Assembly: GCA_947579665.1 (NCBI GenBank)
Contig: OX388349.1
Span: 76,512,841-76,576,840 of the forward strand
Length of the DNA: 64,000 nt
Reading direction: 5' to 3'
Source: Sympetrum striolatum
Lineage: Eukaryota > Arthropoda > Insecta > Odonata > Libellulidae
The stretch's first letter is position 1; every line of letters starts with the position of its first letter. The notes under the pieces were generated by a model. The model was not told the DNA's origin. It was given only the letters and a program-made list of their open reading frames with translations, and did not search any database. A program made the position numbers and the translations under genes. Shown here in pieces: positions 12,601 to 25,520 of the stretch.

Positions 12601-15600
12601 CTACTTTTATTTGGTTAAAGTACTCTCGAGTTTGAGCGATTAATATGTAGTACAGTTATGTATATTATTAATACTAATATGCCATAAGCTCGACGGGAAT
12701 AATACTCAATCACTGATTTTCGAATTGCGAGTAGTCACGCTTATAAGAAATGGCAGTTCTTTATTATAATTCCTGCTTTATCTTGAGGCAAATAATATTT
12801 TTCATTTGCCTTTTGTTCAGGATATGAAAAATTCATCTTTTATTTTATAATTTCTTTGCTTTTTTCATGACTGTAGTTTTATTAGGGCTTATAATCACAT
12901 TTACCCAAGGCGCATTATAGTTCAATGCGTTGATAAGTGTTATTTATAAGGTGATTGTCTTGCATTGACGTGGATTTTTCCAACTAGTATAATTTTGGCT
13001 CTAAGAGAAAAGCAAGGGCGTAATAATTCCTACCTCAACTTGCTTGATAAGCCTCATTCTCCCCTGCAAGGCTTTTGGTTGCCTTCGTTGGAGGTGCTCT
13101 GGATTCAGAAAGGCCTTACAGACAGACTATAGCAGGAGTTTGAGGAGGATAATATTAGTCTCTTGGTGATTAGTGTACTGTAGTCACCATTGTGATATTC
13201 CTCAGGACATCAAACCATAATACACTACTTAGAGACTGCTAAGTTTCTCTGACCCCTGACGTAATATACATTATCTCTTGTATCTTTCAGAGAACTTTAG
13301 TGTACATAATTATCGTTTTTATTAGGACAAATTAGGACGATTCAAAAATTACTTAAATGCATGCAGAAGTTACAGATGGCGTTAGCAGTATTTCAGAAAA
13401 ATAACAAATGCCTCGTAAAGAATTACTGCAATGAAATCTAATCGCAATACCTTAATTTTATCAAGGTAATTAATTATCTGTTAACATTGTCAAACAAGAT
13501 TTTAGATCTGAATTTAGATTCGTTATACTTTTGAATAAGTTAATTCTAGAGCTCAATTTTCAATTATAGTATCCTTGCTTGCCGCTTTCTTCCCGAAGTG
13601 ATACTTTTAAACCTTTTCGTAGAATATTCAAATTTCTTATGAAAATGTTCTCAGAAGTTTCGTAAACCTGTAGAAGTTAGTTGAGCCTAACCAAACAAAA
13701 TTGTTTTTTTTCCAAAAGTACTGCTAAGAGTAATGGAGGGAAATTTAAGTCGAAGTAAAATAAGAAAAGTGTAATTATCCGCAACAATTCTAAAGAAATA
13801 TATTATATGCACACTTAGCATATTTGCATATAATGCATTATATTCGTCGGAAACGAATAATTCCATATTCAGGGACCCCAGTTAACAGTATATCGATGTT
13901 GTAGTCGAGGATTCAATGCAAAACTTATAGAGAGCATTGGATTGATCAGATATGAAGCTTTATTATATTATTATTAATTTTAACGTCAAGCCCTAACAAT
14001 AAAATTTTACGCTGTTATTTTATATTTCAACGATTTAGTGCTTATTCAGATAAATGTCCTAATTGGTTGAACCATTATCGTCGCTCCCTTAATAATCTAG
14101 GCACATGAAATGCAATTTTTGGCTGTAAATTCAGTCATTGTATTTCAGCATATTTGTGATCTTCGTTTATTTATTATGAAGGACAATGATACTATTCACG
14201 GTATGATTGAATCTAAAAACATGCTTCTTTTCAACAAATGTTGTTTGAAATTGCAATTGCGGAAACTTGCGCAATTGGGTTTCAGTGTTTCCTTTTGTTA
14301 TAGTTTATTTTAAAATCGCTTTGCTCTTACCTTTTGCATTTAACTGGGAGTTTCACTCATCGTTGAGTTCTAATTTTAGCTTATTAGTGAGCTCAGCTCG
14401 TCAATCATGTTAACCGCACTCAAATAGCAGCGGATGTTTCGCAAAAAGCGAGCCGTACGCCATTCATTTTGTCTGTTAATTACAAATTATGAGTGATTTT
14501 TTTAACTGCCTCAAAATCAATGTTAGTAGATCAATTAAGGTCAGAAGTTAGAACAAAATCTGTCCATATTGAATTTTACAGGCACTAGAATTAATTCCCG
14601 CATTGTCGTTGAATTTTCTCGTCATCTCCGGTAATGCTGACATATCCTGTGCCTCCGCTGCCATTACATACAATTATCTAGGGCAACCGCTGCCAACATT
14701 ACTGCGCAGTTATCTTCATTGACATTGGTCGGCGTCCAATTCTAAGATCGAATCAACTGAGACTAAATATATCCCACCTTGGGCGTCTAATGCCATCCAT
14801 CTTCCCTCTCTCCTTCGACACGTCGAAAGTTAAAGCACCTGAGTCGTCGTTCCTTTAGGATTTCCTCCGACGGAGGGAGATTGACATGCATGGAGCGCCG
14901 TCGCAAATTACATTTGGTGCCTAAGTAATCGAGTAACACACGCTAACTAGTGGCGTTCTTCAAACATGGTGATAGACAACATAAGCTTTGATATGACGTG
15001 AATTAATGATTCCATTGGAAATATCTCTGACAGATACGACAGGCTATTCGCAGTTCAATTTTATTTTGCAACTAGACACAAAAATGTTTGATTTATTTTT
15101 TGTTACTATTCTAATTTATATATTTTCCCATTATAACCATGAAAAGTTTTGAAGGTCTTTAAAACCCAATGAAAAAGATCGCTATGGTGGGAAACTTACG
15201 TCATTCTGACCATACTCAGCCTTTCTTCGGAAAACCAACGCGACCTTTTAGTGGCTTCTTGAAACAAATGTATTTAAATGATTTTGTTCCCTCTTATTGA
15301 TCATACACTTTATACTGATAAGGGGGAAATTAATATAAAATTAATAATTAATATATTGTAAATTTAGATTTAGTGTTATTTCTGAAGATATTTTATTCGA
15401 TTTGATTACTTGTAGTGAATTTGTATTTTTTCCCTCTCTTTTGCATATTTGTTATCTATTCTCTGCTTATCTTTCATAATGCTTCTTATTCTCCTTCTTC
15501 AGAACATATATTTTTTTATCTGTAAGTAATGCAGGTTCTTCACACTCCCCTTCCTGTGAGTGTTTTCCTGCAGTGGAAATTTTTTCTTGAGCCCTCAGCT

Positions 15601-15660
15601 TAGATTTTTAAAAACCAGATACTAGTTTTCTTCGTGTAATTTTGCAAACTATCTCTTTCT
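12601..15660. other. Unannotated AT-rich stretch
   Basis: No repeat with visible ends, RNA gene or protein-like frame was found. Slightly GC-richer sequence lies at about 14,640-14,930. Confidence 0.5.
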
Positions 15661-15756
15661 TTCTGTTCCGCATATGACGAATGGTTAGGTGTAAGCAGAG
15701 ACCTTCTAGTCCCAATCTCGCCCGGATAAAGGCCATTTATTATTATTATTATTATT
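15661..15756 (+). mobile_element. 3' end of a LINE or LINE-tailed SINE with (ATT)n tail
   Basis: The segment ends CTCGCCCGGATAAAGGCC followed by about seven ATT/TTA units (15,736-15,756). A GATAAAGG/AATAAAGG string just before a tandem ATT tail is a common 3' end of CR1/L2/RTE-like LINEs and of SINEs that use them. The same arrangement is visible on the minus strand near 59,820 and, with a TAAC tail, near 57,890. The 5' extent is unclear because only the last 60-90 bases are recognisable. Confidence 0.6.
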
Positions 15757-18360
15757 CAATTATGTATTTATTTTGCCTTTCGATGGAAAGAGATTCCTCA
15801 ATCTTAGATTATTACACATCTCACAAAATCTTCTTCCAAAACTGGATATTACCTGCCATTAAAAGCATTTCTAATGCACAGGTGAAATTATTCCACCATT
15901 CACCCCGATCAGCTCGAGTAAGCCCTATTCCTAATTTACATAGAAGACAATGAATTAACCATCATTCATCCAGAAAACTAATCTTAATTCTTCGACACCT
16001 TATTTGTCGGTTATTCGTGAATACTAGTCAATATTTATTCTCTTTTAAGAAGTAAAGGACAGATGATTTAGTGATAAATATTGGAAAAAGAATCCAACTA
16101 TAGATAATTCAACTAAATCTTTCACAAATGGATGATGCAAGTTTAAAACTTCGAAGTCGAATAGGATTATTTTATTGGAGTTCTCTCGAAATTATCGGGA
16201 GATATATATAATTGGAGTCTATCTCGATAACAGCAGTGGAATAACTTCTTTTAAGTATTTGACAAGTTAATTTTGTAATGATGTGTATAGTTTGCATTTT
16301 ATTGTCTATTCTTTTTGCTTGTCTAACTCATCTAAGATTCTCTTCTGCTTGGTCTCCCACAGTTATTGGAATGCCTTGCTCGGAATGCTTGTTACACTCG
16401 TGAATAAATTTCTGTCCGAGATTTATTTGATTTAATTCGCGATGTAATGGAATGATTTCAATTTCCGCCCCGAAATTTGGCAGAAATTTTCTCTGTTATC
16501 CGTCTTCCGTCCTATCCACTGACATTCGCAAGGATTTATGGGATCTCCGAGATCACGTGACAATCACTTACACCCGACATGCATTGCGAAGCCCAATAGG
16601 AATACGGATCCTAAAAATTTCCTGTTTTTCACTCGGGATGTTAGGGTGGCTCTTTTCGCCGACTTTTTATTCCACGCGAGGCGGAAGCTTTTTCATATTT
16701 TAGTTTCCGCATTCGAATGAGACATTTTATGCGGAGTCATGCATTCTTTCCCTTTTGCGAAGAGAGAAATATCTTAGGCCCTTGCGGAAAGATGGTGACG
16801 CATGTTCACCGAAAGGCCTCGTTGGGGAAGGCAAATTTAGCAGGGCATAACTGTGTGATGCCATAGCCCGAGGTCTTTTCGGTTACTTTCCCTTCTATAT
16901 ACAGCCAAAGAAAACCCAAACGAATTCGTTTTTATTTTTGAATAAGTCGCAAATAATAATCAAAATGTTATGTTTTACTTGAATATTCTCTTAATTTAAT
17001 GAATTCCTGAGAGTAAATCAAAAAACTTCATGTGAACCGAATGTAGAGCAATTAAGAGAATACGGTTTCATTTAATGAATTGCCGGAGATTTCTCGTAAC
17101 TTTTAACCAAAGGAAGTTGCTTCGCGTTGAATACATTTAAAAATTGGAATATAATTATGAGGCTTGATTTGGATTCAAAATACTCAAGAGCAACCAAGTA
17201 CAATCTGAACATTAAATGCATTCCTCTAGTGAAGTTCTTATTAGTTTTTAATATTTCCTAAAAACCTGATTCTTGTAATATTCAAATCAATAACTAAAGT
17301 AATCGTCAAGAGCCCTGTTAGAATGACATTTGATCGTTCATCGCTCCACTGCATGCATATTAAGCAAGCAAAACCTGTTTATTTTAAAAGATATATGTGA
17401 TATGACTTCAGGCAATTTTGGTTCATAGAAGTGCATGAAATAAATTATGTATTTACATTCCAATGAGATACTAATTGCTAATTCATGGAATACGGGATTC
17501 GTTTCAAAATAGTATAATCAGGAATGTTTCTCTTCCCAATCTGTTGTAACCACTTGACAGAGTTAGATAGAATTGCCTTTAAAAATTAAAAATCAGTATT
17601 GAAGATGACTCGTGATGACTCTGTAACTTTGGCAACGATCACTGGAGCAAGTCTTTATCGATTCACGAAAAACAAAAACCTTTTCGACGCCGATTCTGCG
17701 TTATGACGAAATAACAGGTCAATAATCGTTCGTGAGAATAGCGCGACCTCACGTTGTTCACAACGTACCTATTTTGAGGCCGAAAACAATTGCAACTCCG
17801 GAACGATTTCAACGAGCTTTCACGTGGAGGTGCTTCAAAGATCCGAATGCTGAAAATTCAGTATTTCCTCCGCAATTTCTCTCACTTCTGTTCCAACTCG
17901 TTTTCGCTCCACAAATCACTGCTGTTACCATTTTCTGGATCCCTTGTTCTACGCCTTTTTACGACCTTCCCATAATTCCCGCGTGTCATCTGCCCCATTC
18001 GACCTCCGATTCATTTCCTCCGCCATTACACTTCGCACTCTATCTCGGTCATTCAAGTCGTACACGGAGAACACGCAAAAATGACATCCCGACGCTGAAT
18101 AGACTAGATAACAGCGGGGGAAAGCGCTCTCGCTGAAATTACGAGGTTGCTTCCTCTGTGTGAGCATAAAGGGCTCACGGTGCAATCAAAAGATTGATTA
18201 ACAATTTGAAATAAATTGAAAAGCACGTCCATGAATAAGAAAGTCGAATTTCATATTCGAAGATTAATTGTAAACATGAAAATAATCATTGTTACCTAGC
18301 TTAATCGCTTTGCCTGTCCTTCGTTTAATAGTTACGAAGAGAGAATTACTAGTCAAGCTC
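15757..18360. other. Unannotated stretch with a moderate GC rise at 17.7-18.15 kb
   Basis: No gene is recognised. The 134-codon plus frame at 17,732-18,136 overlaps other frames on both strands, lacks a motif and reads as chance. Nothing repetitive stands out between 15,757 and 17,730. Confidence 0.45.
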
Positions 18361-18389
18361 ATCCTCATGCTTCGAATGAGGTATTATGT

Positions 18390-18483
18390 ACCATCGTAAT
18401 GAAACACTTAGTGACTTCCACATTATATACTATTTTATTATTTAATAAAATTGTGGAAGTTACTAAGTGTTTATTACGATGGT
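18390..18483. repeat. 94-nt hairpin with a nearly perfect 32-33-bp stem
   Basis: The 5' arm, starting ACCATCGTAAT at 18,390, and the 3' arm, ending ATTACGATGGT at 18,483, pair over 32-33 bases with one bulged base and one G:U pair on the plus-strand reading. They enclose an AT-rich loop of about 29 nt. Length and stem fit either a pre-miRNA-like hairpin or a very short palindromic MITE. No TA or other target duplication is convincing. The same GAGGTATTATG string occurs upstream (18,378) and again near 18,530. Confidence 0.8.
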
Positions 18484-19209
18484 TTATACTGAATTCCACA
18501 AAGTGAGGATAGAACATATTAATTATATGAGGTATTATGCTTTTGCTCAGCAAAGTATAAGCTGAAAAAGTCCTCTCAAGAGAAACACAAATGCTATAAG
18601 AGTAACACAATTCGGGGATTCCATATCGAGAGTCTTTAATACCACTATCCAATATCACTCATACCTCAGTATCTTTCAAATTACCACAAACCATGAGTAA
18701 GATCGAGGAAGAAGTAACTGGAAGATTTACTTCTTCATCATTGACCAAAAGACAAATTAAATATGTATATGCTATCTATCAATACCTGGTAGCAAGAACA
18801 ATCGTTATATATGTACTTATATTAATGATGTACAAATATTTTTCAAATGCAGGTTCTTTTCGGGGGTCGATGGGAATCAAAATATTTGGAATGAAGTAAA
18901 AGTGGAATTAGTAGAAACTCGGTGTAACATAAGTTCAGAAATTGGTGAATTAAAGAAATTTTTACGTAATTCTTCAATATTAGATGAGCTATTCAAATAT
19001 TAGGACACTGAAAATCGTTAGAAGAGGGAAAAGTTTAAACAAGTCTTTAATCCGCTTAATAAAGTCTGAAAAAGTAAGTTGCCCGAGGATATAGTATCTC
19101 CATTTTCCAATAATGTTATGCTGCTGCGAGGGGTTTATATGTGCTAGAATTAGTCGCTTCAAGAATTTATAACTTCCGATAACGATACTCGAAAGTATTC
19201 GATTATAAA

Positions 19210-19960
19210 AGAGTCATTTTGCATGAAAAACACACGCCTAAAAGCGGAGTGCTGGGTACCCACATTTGTAGATATAAAGGCCATCATACGAGAAGAAGAG
19301 AGCCTACTGGTTTCTCCATTTTCTTAAGTAAATTTGGAGAATGCCGTCCACGCGATAGCAACGCCATCAACGGCATTACATCACTTCTTATCTCTGCAGA
19401 GATGATGATGCTTTCCAGAAATGCCCATTTCACCCGAGGTGCTTTATCCCGTGCATATTTTATGGAGCGGAAAGAAATTTCAAAACGTTTAAAGAAAATC
19501 CGCCTGACCTGGTTTCTCGAAAGGTGAGAATCTTGAAGAATAATCGCGGTATCGGAGAGACCTATAAAGAGGAAGCCATCGGAAGACAGTCATGCATACG
19601 CAAAATCTCTTTGTGTTGCGAACTAATGCCTTATCCCGTGGAGAGAGATCCCTCGAATCTCGCGTCTACAAACACTTCCAAATCCGTATTCTGGATCTCC
19701 AGCCTCCCTCACTGGAAATCTTTTTATCTCCATGGGCGCGAACTATCTAGGAGGAGGAAGACAATGGAGGAGTTGTTTTTTTTATCTCCTCAGCATTCCT
19801 TCGGAGGGAATTTCCCAGAGGTGAAGAGGCGAAGACCATGCGAATGAGCCTCTTCATCGGGGATTTGAATGCATTATCGCCTCGAGGGCACGCGCTAAAA
19901 CAGGCGTGTATTTCCCCACCGCATTTGTGCACACAAACAAATATAAATATCGAGGATTTG
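19210..19960. other. GC-richer islet next to a fold-back element
   Basis: Plus-strand open frames of 102 and 107 codons lie end to end (19,219-19,847), and a 104-codon minus frame overlaps them. None has a recognisable domain. The raised G+C lowers stop frequency, so I do not call coding sequence. A diverged transposon body or regulatory sequence is possible. Confidence 0.35.
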
Positions 19961-19965
19961 ATGTT

Positions 19966-20178
19966 TTCCCGGTGTATGTTGCTAAGTAAATCTTCTTGGG
20001 TTGACAACCGGGTGAGTTCTTCGGTGTAAACCGACGTTTCGGCGACGTCCCCTGTCGCCATATTCAGGGATGGTCACTGAAGATGGCGACATAGGACGTC
20101 GCCGAAACGTCGGCTCACACGGAAGAACTGACCCGGTTGTCTACCCGAGAAGATTTCCTCAGCAAAAGCACATATCGG
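19966..20178. mobile_element. Fold-back element with two back-to-back hammerhead-like motifs
   Basis: Two inverted arms of about 100 bp share TAGACAACCGGGT-like, AGTTCTTC and CCGACGTTTCGGCGACGTC blocks. The small peptide VDNRVSSSV is encoded in both arms, once per strand, a by-product of the inverted duplication. Each arm carries CTGAAGA (CTGAATA in the left arm), a T, a GGCGAC/GTCGCC stem, GAAA and ACGTC (minus strand 20,068-20,031; plus strand 20,077-20,113). About 8 bp separate the two motifs. The layout resembles non-autonomous derivatives of Penelope-like elements, which are known to carry hammerhead ribozymes. The element class is inference and the inverted repeat itself is directly visible. 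Confidence 0.85.
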
Positions 20179-22840
20179 CGCGTGGGAGTCCAAAGGGGAG
20201 ATGTTTGATGATGGAGCGAAAAACACAAGCGATGGAGTGGATCAACCATGTGTGAACTGGGGCAATACTTTTGTTTTCTTGGCACGTTCTTCTTCCAACA
20301 AGAAGCTGAAACTTCTGCACATACCTGGAGTATCATGATGTAGGTCAATTTATCTGGATGTATCTTTTATAGTTCATCGCGTACGGGTCTTTTGTACTAA
20401 AATAAATAATTGAACCAAATAATCGGGCCAGTCTTAAGATCACTCATCTGTTCTCCTGAGATGTTTGACGAAGATGAATCACATTGGCGATGGATTCCTT
20501 CGAAGATGATAATCATATTCGTGGGAGTAGTGGTGTTGTAGGTATCTATGCTCCATATTTTTAATATGAACTATTTATGATACGGTAAAAAAATATTTAC
20601 ATTGTATACTAGTTAATTCATATTTTTTACAATTTTTAAATTATAATCTTTTAGTTGTAATTATCGTAATCATCAAGAGGTGATTTTTTCATTTTCCAAG
20701 GAAACTGCTTATCTCCTGCAATTTAATGTTACATTAAACATAAATTTAACGTCTCATTTAGGTTTCTGATAATCGATATTTTGGATGAGAGCCAAATAAA
20801 TTCGAAAATGATTCTTTAAGATTCTCATTGAATATCATCAGAATCAAATTTAAATTCACGAATTTAGGAGATTCATACAAACACTTTCCGCTGATCAGTT
20901 CAGTGCCTGTCTCGAGACTTGGTGTTTTGTTGTTTAACTTAGGTATATAACTCATCATAAAGTTGACAGAAAGTAATAGCTACATTAGAAAACATATTGC
21001 GTACTGTAAATGTAATCCTGAAATTATTGAATTTAAAATTTCGGTAGAACTCTTGCTTGATAACTATATTTGTAATAATATAGATCTCCACTAACCACAA
21101 TATTATACTGAAAGGTATATTTATTTATAGTGAGGTAATTTTGTCTTAATAAGCCTGAGTTAGACAAGGTAATAAAAGTGCTACAGCTGACAATTTTCTG
21201 AGTCGGAAACAAGATATTTTCCTTCGTTATAGAGGTAAAAAACTTAAATTTTTGGTAGTACCTATTTTGATGTAACTTTTAATTAGCTGAACTAAAATAT
21301 TATTCGAAGTAATCCACGTAATTCTACGGTCCCGGAAGTGAAAGTCCGAGAACTGTTGTGGAAAATCAGGACCTTTGATCAGTCCTCGTAAATACGTTCA
21401 TGCTATGTTGGATTATACCAACCCATTGCTACACTGCAGAGTGTGGGCGGCATTAATGGCAGATATCATATTTCTCTGATTATTTAACCCCTAAATGACC
21501 TGAATTCTTCGATAAAACTTTAAATGGTTATGAAAACTCTAATGATATACACGTTGTCATGTATACGTGTGTCATGACGCCCAAAATGATTTGTGCATGG
21601 GCTGAAGAAACAGAAGGAATACTGACGGAAGTTCAAACTGATAAATAGGCGTACTGTTGGGAACGTGGTGGAAGCGAAAGAGTAATTTTGCGGCGTTCCT
21701 CGAAGATTCTCAATTCCACTCAGAAGACGGTTTGCATATTTTCCCTGCATTTCATCGGTTAGTGCCCACAATCCTCTCAGGCCTTGGCATCCGAGAATAC
21801 GTCGCTAGTCCTGCGTACCCCTTCACTATATCCCTACGTAATGAGAATCCTATCCTGTATTTTTTGGCATTCCCCGCACGCATAACACAGTTCCTAGCCA
21901 GGGGCGCACGGACCCTTGGGAATGAAAAAAGTGAAGTTAGAGGTATTACGCATTTGCAAAAACAAACGCATATTTGTCATGCCGTTTATAAGATTTGAAT
22001 TAAAGTGAAATTCCTTCAAAATATATTCAGTCAAAAATAGGATTCTGCTTTGCAAAATTTAAGCTCTTCATACTGCTGCATCAATGTACAGATAGGATCA
22101 GACGTTGTAATGAATAAAAAATCCCTTAAGGAGAACGAGGAATTGTCAAAATATGATTAAAATAAATTTAAACGGAGAGTCCTTTATACTGTTTAATTTT
22201 GGAGCGGTTAATTTGAACTATTTAGATATTGATTGAAATATTCCAGAGCCGTTTAACCTGTAAAACAATTAAGATGTGATTAGCAATTTATCTATATATA
22301 AGAGACACTGGAAATGCATATTTAAAGTGAATTCTAATTTATCCCTCGTTCGTTAACATATATTTTTTGCAATTGTTTTATGAAGAATACGTAAAAAGCT
22401 ACATAGTGCAATACAAATTCTGCAATATAATTACAACCTCTTCGTCTGTGTCATTGTATAACGTTAAAGGAAGATTTTCACCGTAGTGTAGTTGCGTAGG
22501 AAGAAATGAAGAATCACCCTTGAGGTACGAGATGTCTCCAATCTTTCCTCAAAATAACATTTTCTCCTTCGTCTGCCCTCACTTCCCGAACACCAGACTC
22601 CTCCTTATACACGTGCCCTCTCATACTGCCTACGCCAATCTCTTCCTCGTGAGGTTTTTGCTCAATAAATAAGTGACGGCAACATTCTCCTCCTTAATAC
22701 TGCGAATGAATAATCTCTCCCAACCGCTTGCACGCAAGGAAATATTCCGGCCAAGATGTATGGATTCAATATTTCTAACTAATTTTCGCATTTAATGGCT
22801 CAACTGCGCAGTGGCATTATGCAAGAAATGTTAATAGGAA
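20179..22840. other. Unannotated stretch
   Basis: No coding or repeat signal was recognised. A 113-codon plus frame at 21,657-21,998 and an 83-codon minus frame overlap each other and look like chance. Confidence 0.5.
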
Positions 22841-22860
22841 CACAATTGTAATGAGTGGAA

Positions 22861-23160
22861 TTTGAGCTAATGGGAATGGAATGAATGTATGCATGGTCAT
22901 TTTGAACGGAGCTTGTGTTACGTTTTATGTTCGGCGACTTGAGATGATGGATTTGGGCAATCATGGAGAATATGCACAAGGAGATGAAGATCGCTTAATT
23001 GAAGTGAAATATTGATTGTGATTGTGAATGAGATACTGTGAAGAATAAACATAGCTATGAAATAGATAGCAGCAGATGAATCGAATGGAAGGGCAGCTTA
23101 GTATAGCGGAGTATAGAGACAATTGAGGACGATTTGGAGTAAGATAGTCTAAGATGACAC
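22861..23160 (+). other. Second strand-asymmetric, G-over-C block
   Basis: A hand count gives about 86 G and 29 C on the plus strand over 300 bases (skew about +0.5), with many GATG, GAAT and TGAATG words. There is no long open frame and no clear tandem unit. It resembles the block at 6,661-6,960 in composition but I see no alignable sequence. Confidence 0.55.
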
Positions 23161-25098
23161 GTGATTTACGTGTATGTATGGTATGCTAATTTTCATTAAT
23201 TCTTAATACAATTAATTAAGGGCGTTTCTAAAATTAATTCGCGATTTGTCTTCAAATTCTCTTTGCCATTATTTTAAAACGATTAATTTATAGTTTTTAA
23301 TTATTCTTTACCTATTATGCATAAAGATTCTCTCAAATTATAGATTCGTTTTAGCCAATCATTATCGAATTTAATTATTTTATGCTAAAATAATCTGCCT
23401 ACATAAATTAGCATTTTTTTAATATAGAAAGATCTATGTATGTTGCTTGCTTTGAAATAATATGCCAGACACCAATGTTAATAGGGTGATTTTTTATATC
23501 TCCAGATAAAATTAATACAAACACTAGTGAAATTCGTCTATTGTATGTATTTTTTTCAAATTTTAATCTAAAGTCCTGCAACATAACTTATCGAAACTCA
23601 CTTTATCACAATCTTTAAGAATAAGCGCTGTGAATTCCTTTTCAGGATCTTTACGTAAAAATAATACGAGTGTAGACTATAATTGATCCTGCAACTGCAT
23701 GATATCGATTTTTATCTTCATTTCAGGGAAAAGGGACGTCGTATTCCTTTCTGTAATAACAATCTACTTCATCCTTCGCGGAGAATGTTTGATGCATTTC
23801 CTGGGACATTTTAAACTTCCGTTGTTTTTCCCAAAAGTGGAATCCCGGTCGTGTGAATACCAATGCTACACAATATTCGTTCCAAGGAAACATTTTCCTC
23901 TGAAAAGTTTTTAAGCGAGTTAGGAAATTCCTCGAAATCGTGTTTGCTCTTCGATATATCCGATTTTTCTCACGTTTTTTTCTTCCGTGAGTTCATAACT
24001 TAAAACTTTTAGTCGAATCGAACTCTTCTTTTGAAATATTATAATCTTTCCTAGCTGAATACTTCAGAGTAACTTTGAAGCGTCTCTTTTATTGCTGCAT
24101 TTTATTTTACCTCTATCAATGCTACGCCGTAAATGTCCTCTTAATATTTATATTATTTTCCGGGTCACATCTTCGTGCATCCGTGATTTAGCGATGTAAC
24201 TATCACTAAATTCTTCTATTTTGTAATTGACTTACTATTACTAAAATTTTAGCTATGCATATTAGTTTAATTTGAAAATTAATTATTTTAATTGACAGCG
24301 TGAAAAGAATGTTAAAAAATATATAAACCGAAATATCACAAGGTATATTCTTCGGAGATTACAATTCAAAAGCGGTAATAGCTACTTACTTGAGGGTATT
24401 AATCCAGATCGTGCTGTTAATAGTGCTTGTGTATGTTTATTCAATTCGAAAATTCCGATAAATATTAATTTTTATTTTCAGTTAATTATTATTGCGCTGG
24501 ATAAATTTTCTAGAACCGTAATCGATATGTGCGTGAAAGCGAAGATGTCAATGAATCCTTGCTTCTCTCCTTCCACACGTCTCTCCTTTCCTCGTGACTT
24601 TTCCATGTATGAGACCGTGAAGAAGAATAATTTGCATTGTGAAAAACCACATGATAATAATACATTATGGAAGAGGTTTGCATTATTTCCCCTATAAAAA
24701 TAAATAAACTTGAGTTGTGAGGAAGAGTTTACCAAACCGCTCCTCTTGCTGTTTCTTTCTATACGCAATCCATTCTATAATCGATTTGTAATTATAAAAT
24801 ACACCAATTATGATAAGTGGCTATTGTTAATCGCATGGAATTAAGTTTATTGATCCTGAAAGGGAAAAGGTCTGAGAAACTCTTGTTTGCATTTTCAAGA
24901 AGACCTGTCCCGGAAATTTCTCCTGCGGCTCACTGTTAATCATCAAGTAATCCTGAAATTTTAAACGGAAAGTTTCCTGCGGCTCTCTATCGCATTTAAC
25001 TCAAAAGCAGGTCATGGCCTCCGTGTCAATGGGTTAAAACACCTGTGGATTCCAACAATGGCAATATATAAGGAAATAAAGACTGTAAAAGCCATCAA
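23161..25098. other. Unannotated AT-rich stretch
   Basis: No feature was recognised. A weak direct repeat of a CCTGCGGCTC word occurs at about 24,921 and 24,978. Confidence 0.5.
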
Positions 25099-25117
25099 CC
25101 CCCCCCCCCCCCCCCCC
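25099..25117 (+). repeat. Poly(C) tract of 19 nt
   Basis: Nineteen consecutive C bases in an otherwise AT-rich region. Length is likely polymorphic and prone to sequencing or assembly error. On the minus strand it is a G19 run able to form a G-quadruplex. Confidence 0.95.
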
Positions 25118-25179
25118 GATTTCCACAGAAATTGTAGCGAGGATTAAAACTCTCCTGTCGTTTACTTTATTCCTTTCCT

Positions 25180-25520
25180 CTCTTTCCGTAGGTCGTTAAT
25201 TAAGCATTTTGAGGGAGGGTTTGGCAGTGAATGGAAGGGTTGTCGCAATAGACTGAAATTGCGGATATAATGTGGCCCTTTTTTCAATTTCCTCTTTCGA
25301 GTGTCCCAGGGGTCGGTGCGCGCTCCCTGTGAATGAGTGCGGATATTAGTAAGCAAGACTGGTTGTTGGGACCCATGAATAATTATCGTTGGAGGGTTGC
25401 GGAAGGACACCTGCAAATAATTAACAACCGGAAAGGTGAGGCGTTTTGTTTTATTTAACCGAATGCGATAGCGCGGAACGAACAAACGTCGCGTTTTAGG
25501 CGAACTCTCGTTTAATAATT
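25180..25520. other. GC-richer islet
   Basis: A minus-strand frame of 125 codons (25,539-25,162) crosses this stretch but shows no motif, signal peptide or domain and is rich in Arg/Pro/Ser, as random GC-richer DNA is. It is not called as a gene. Confidence 0.35.

Noticed and set aside
17732..18136. 134-codon plus frame as an exon
   Set aside because: No motif, overlapping frames on both strands, no splice context that stands out.
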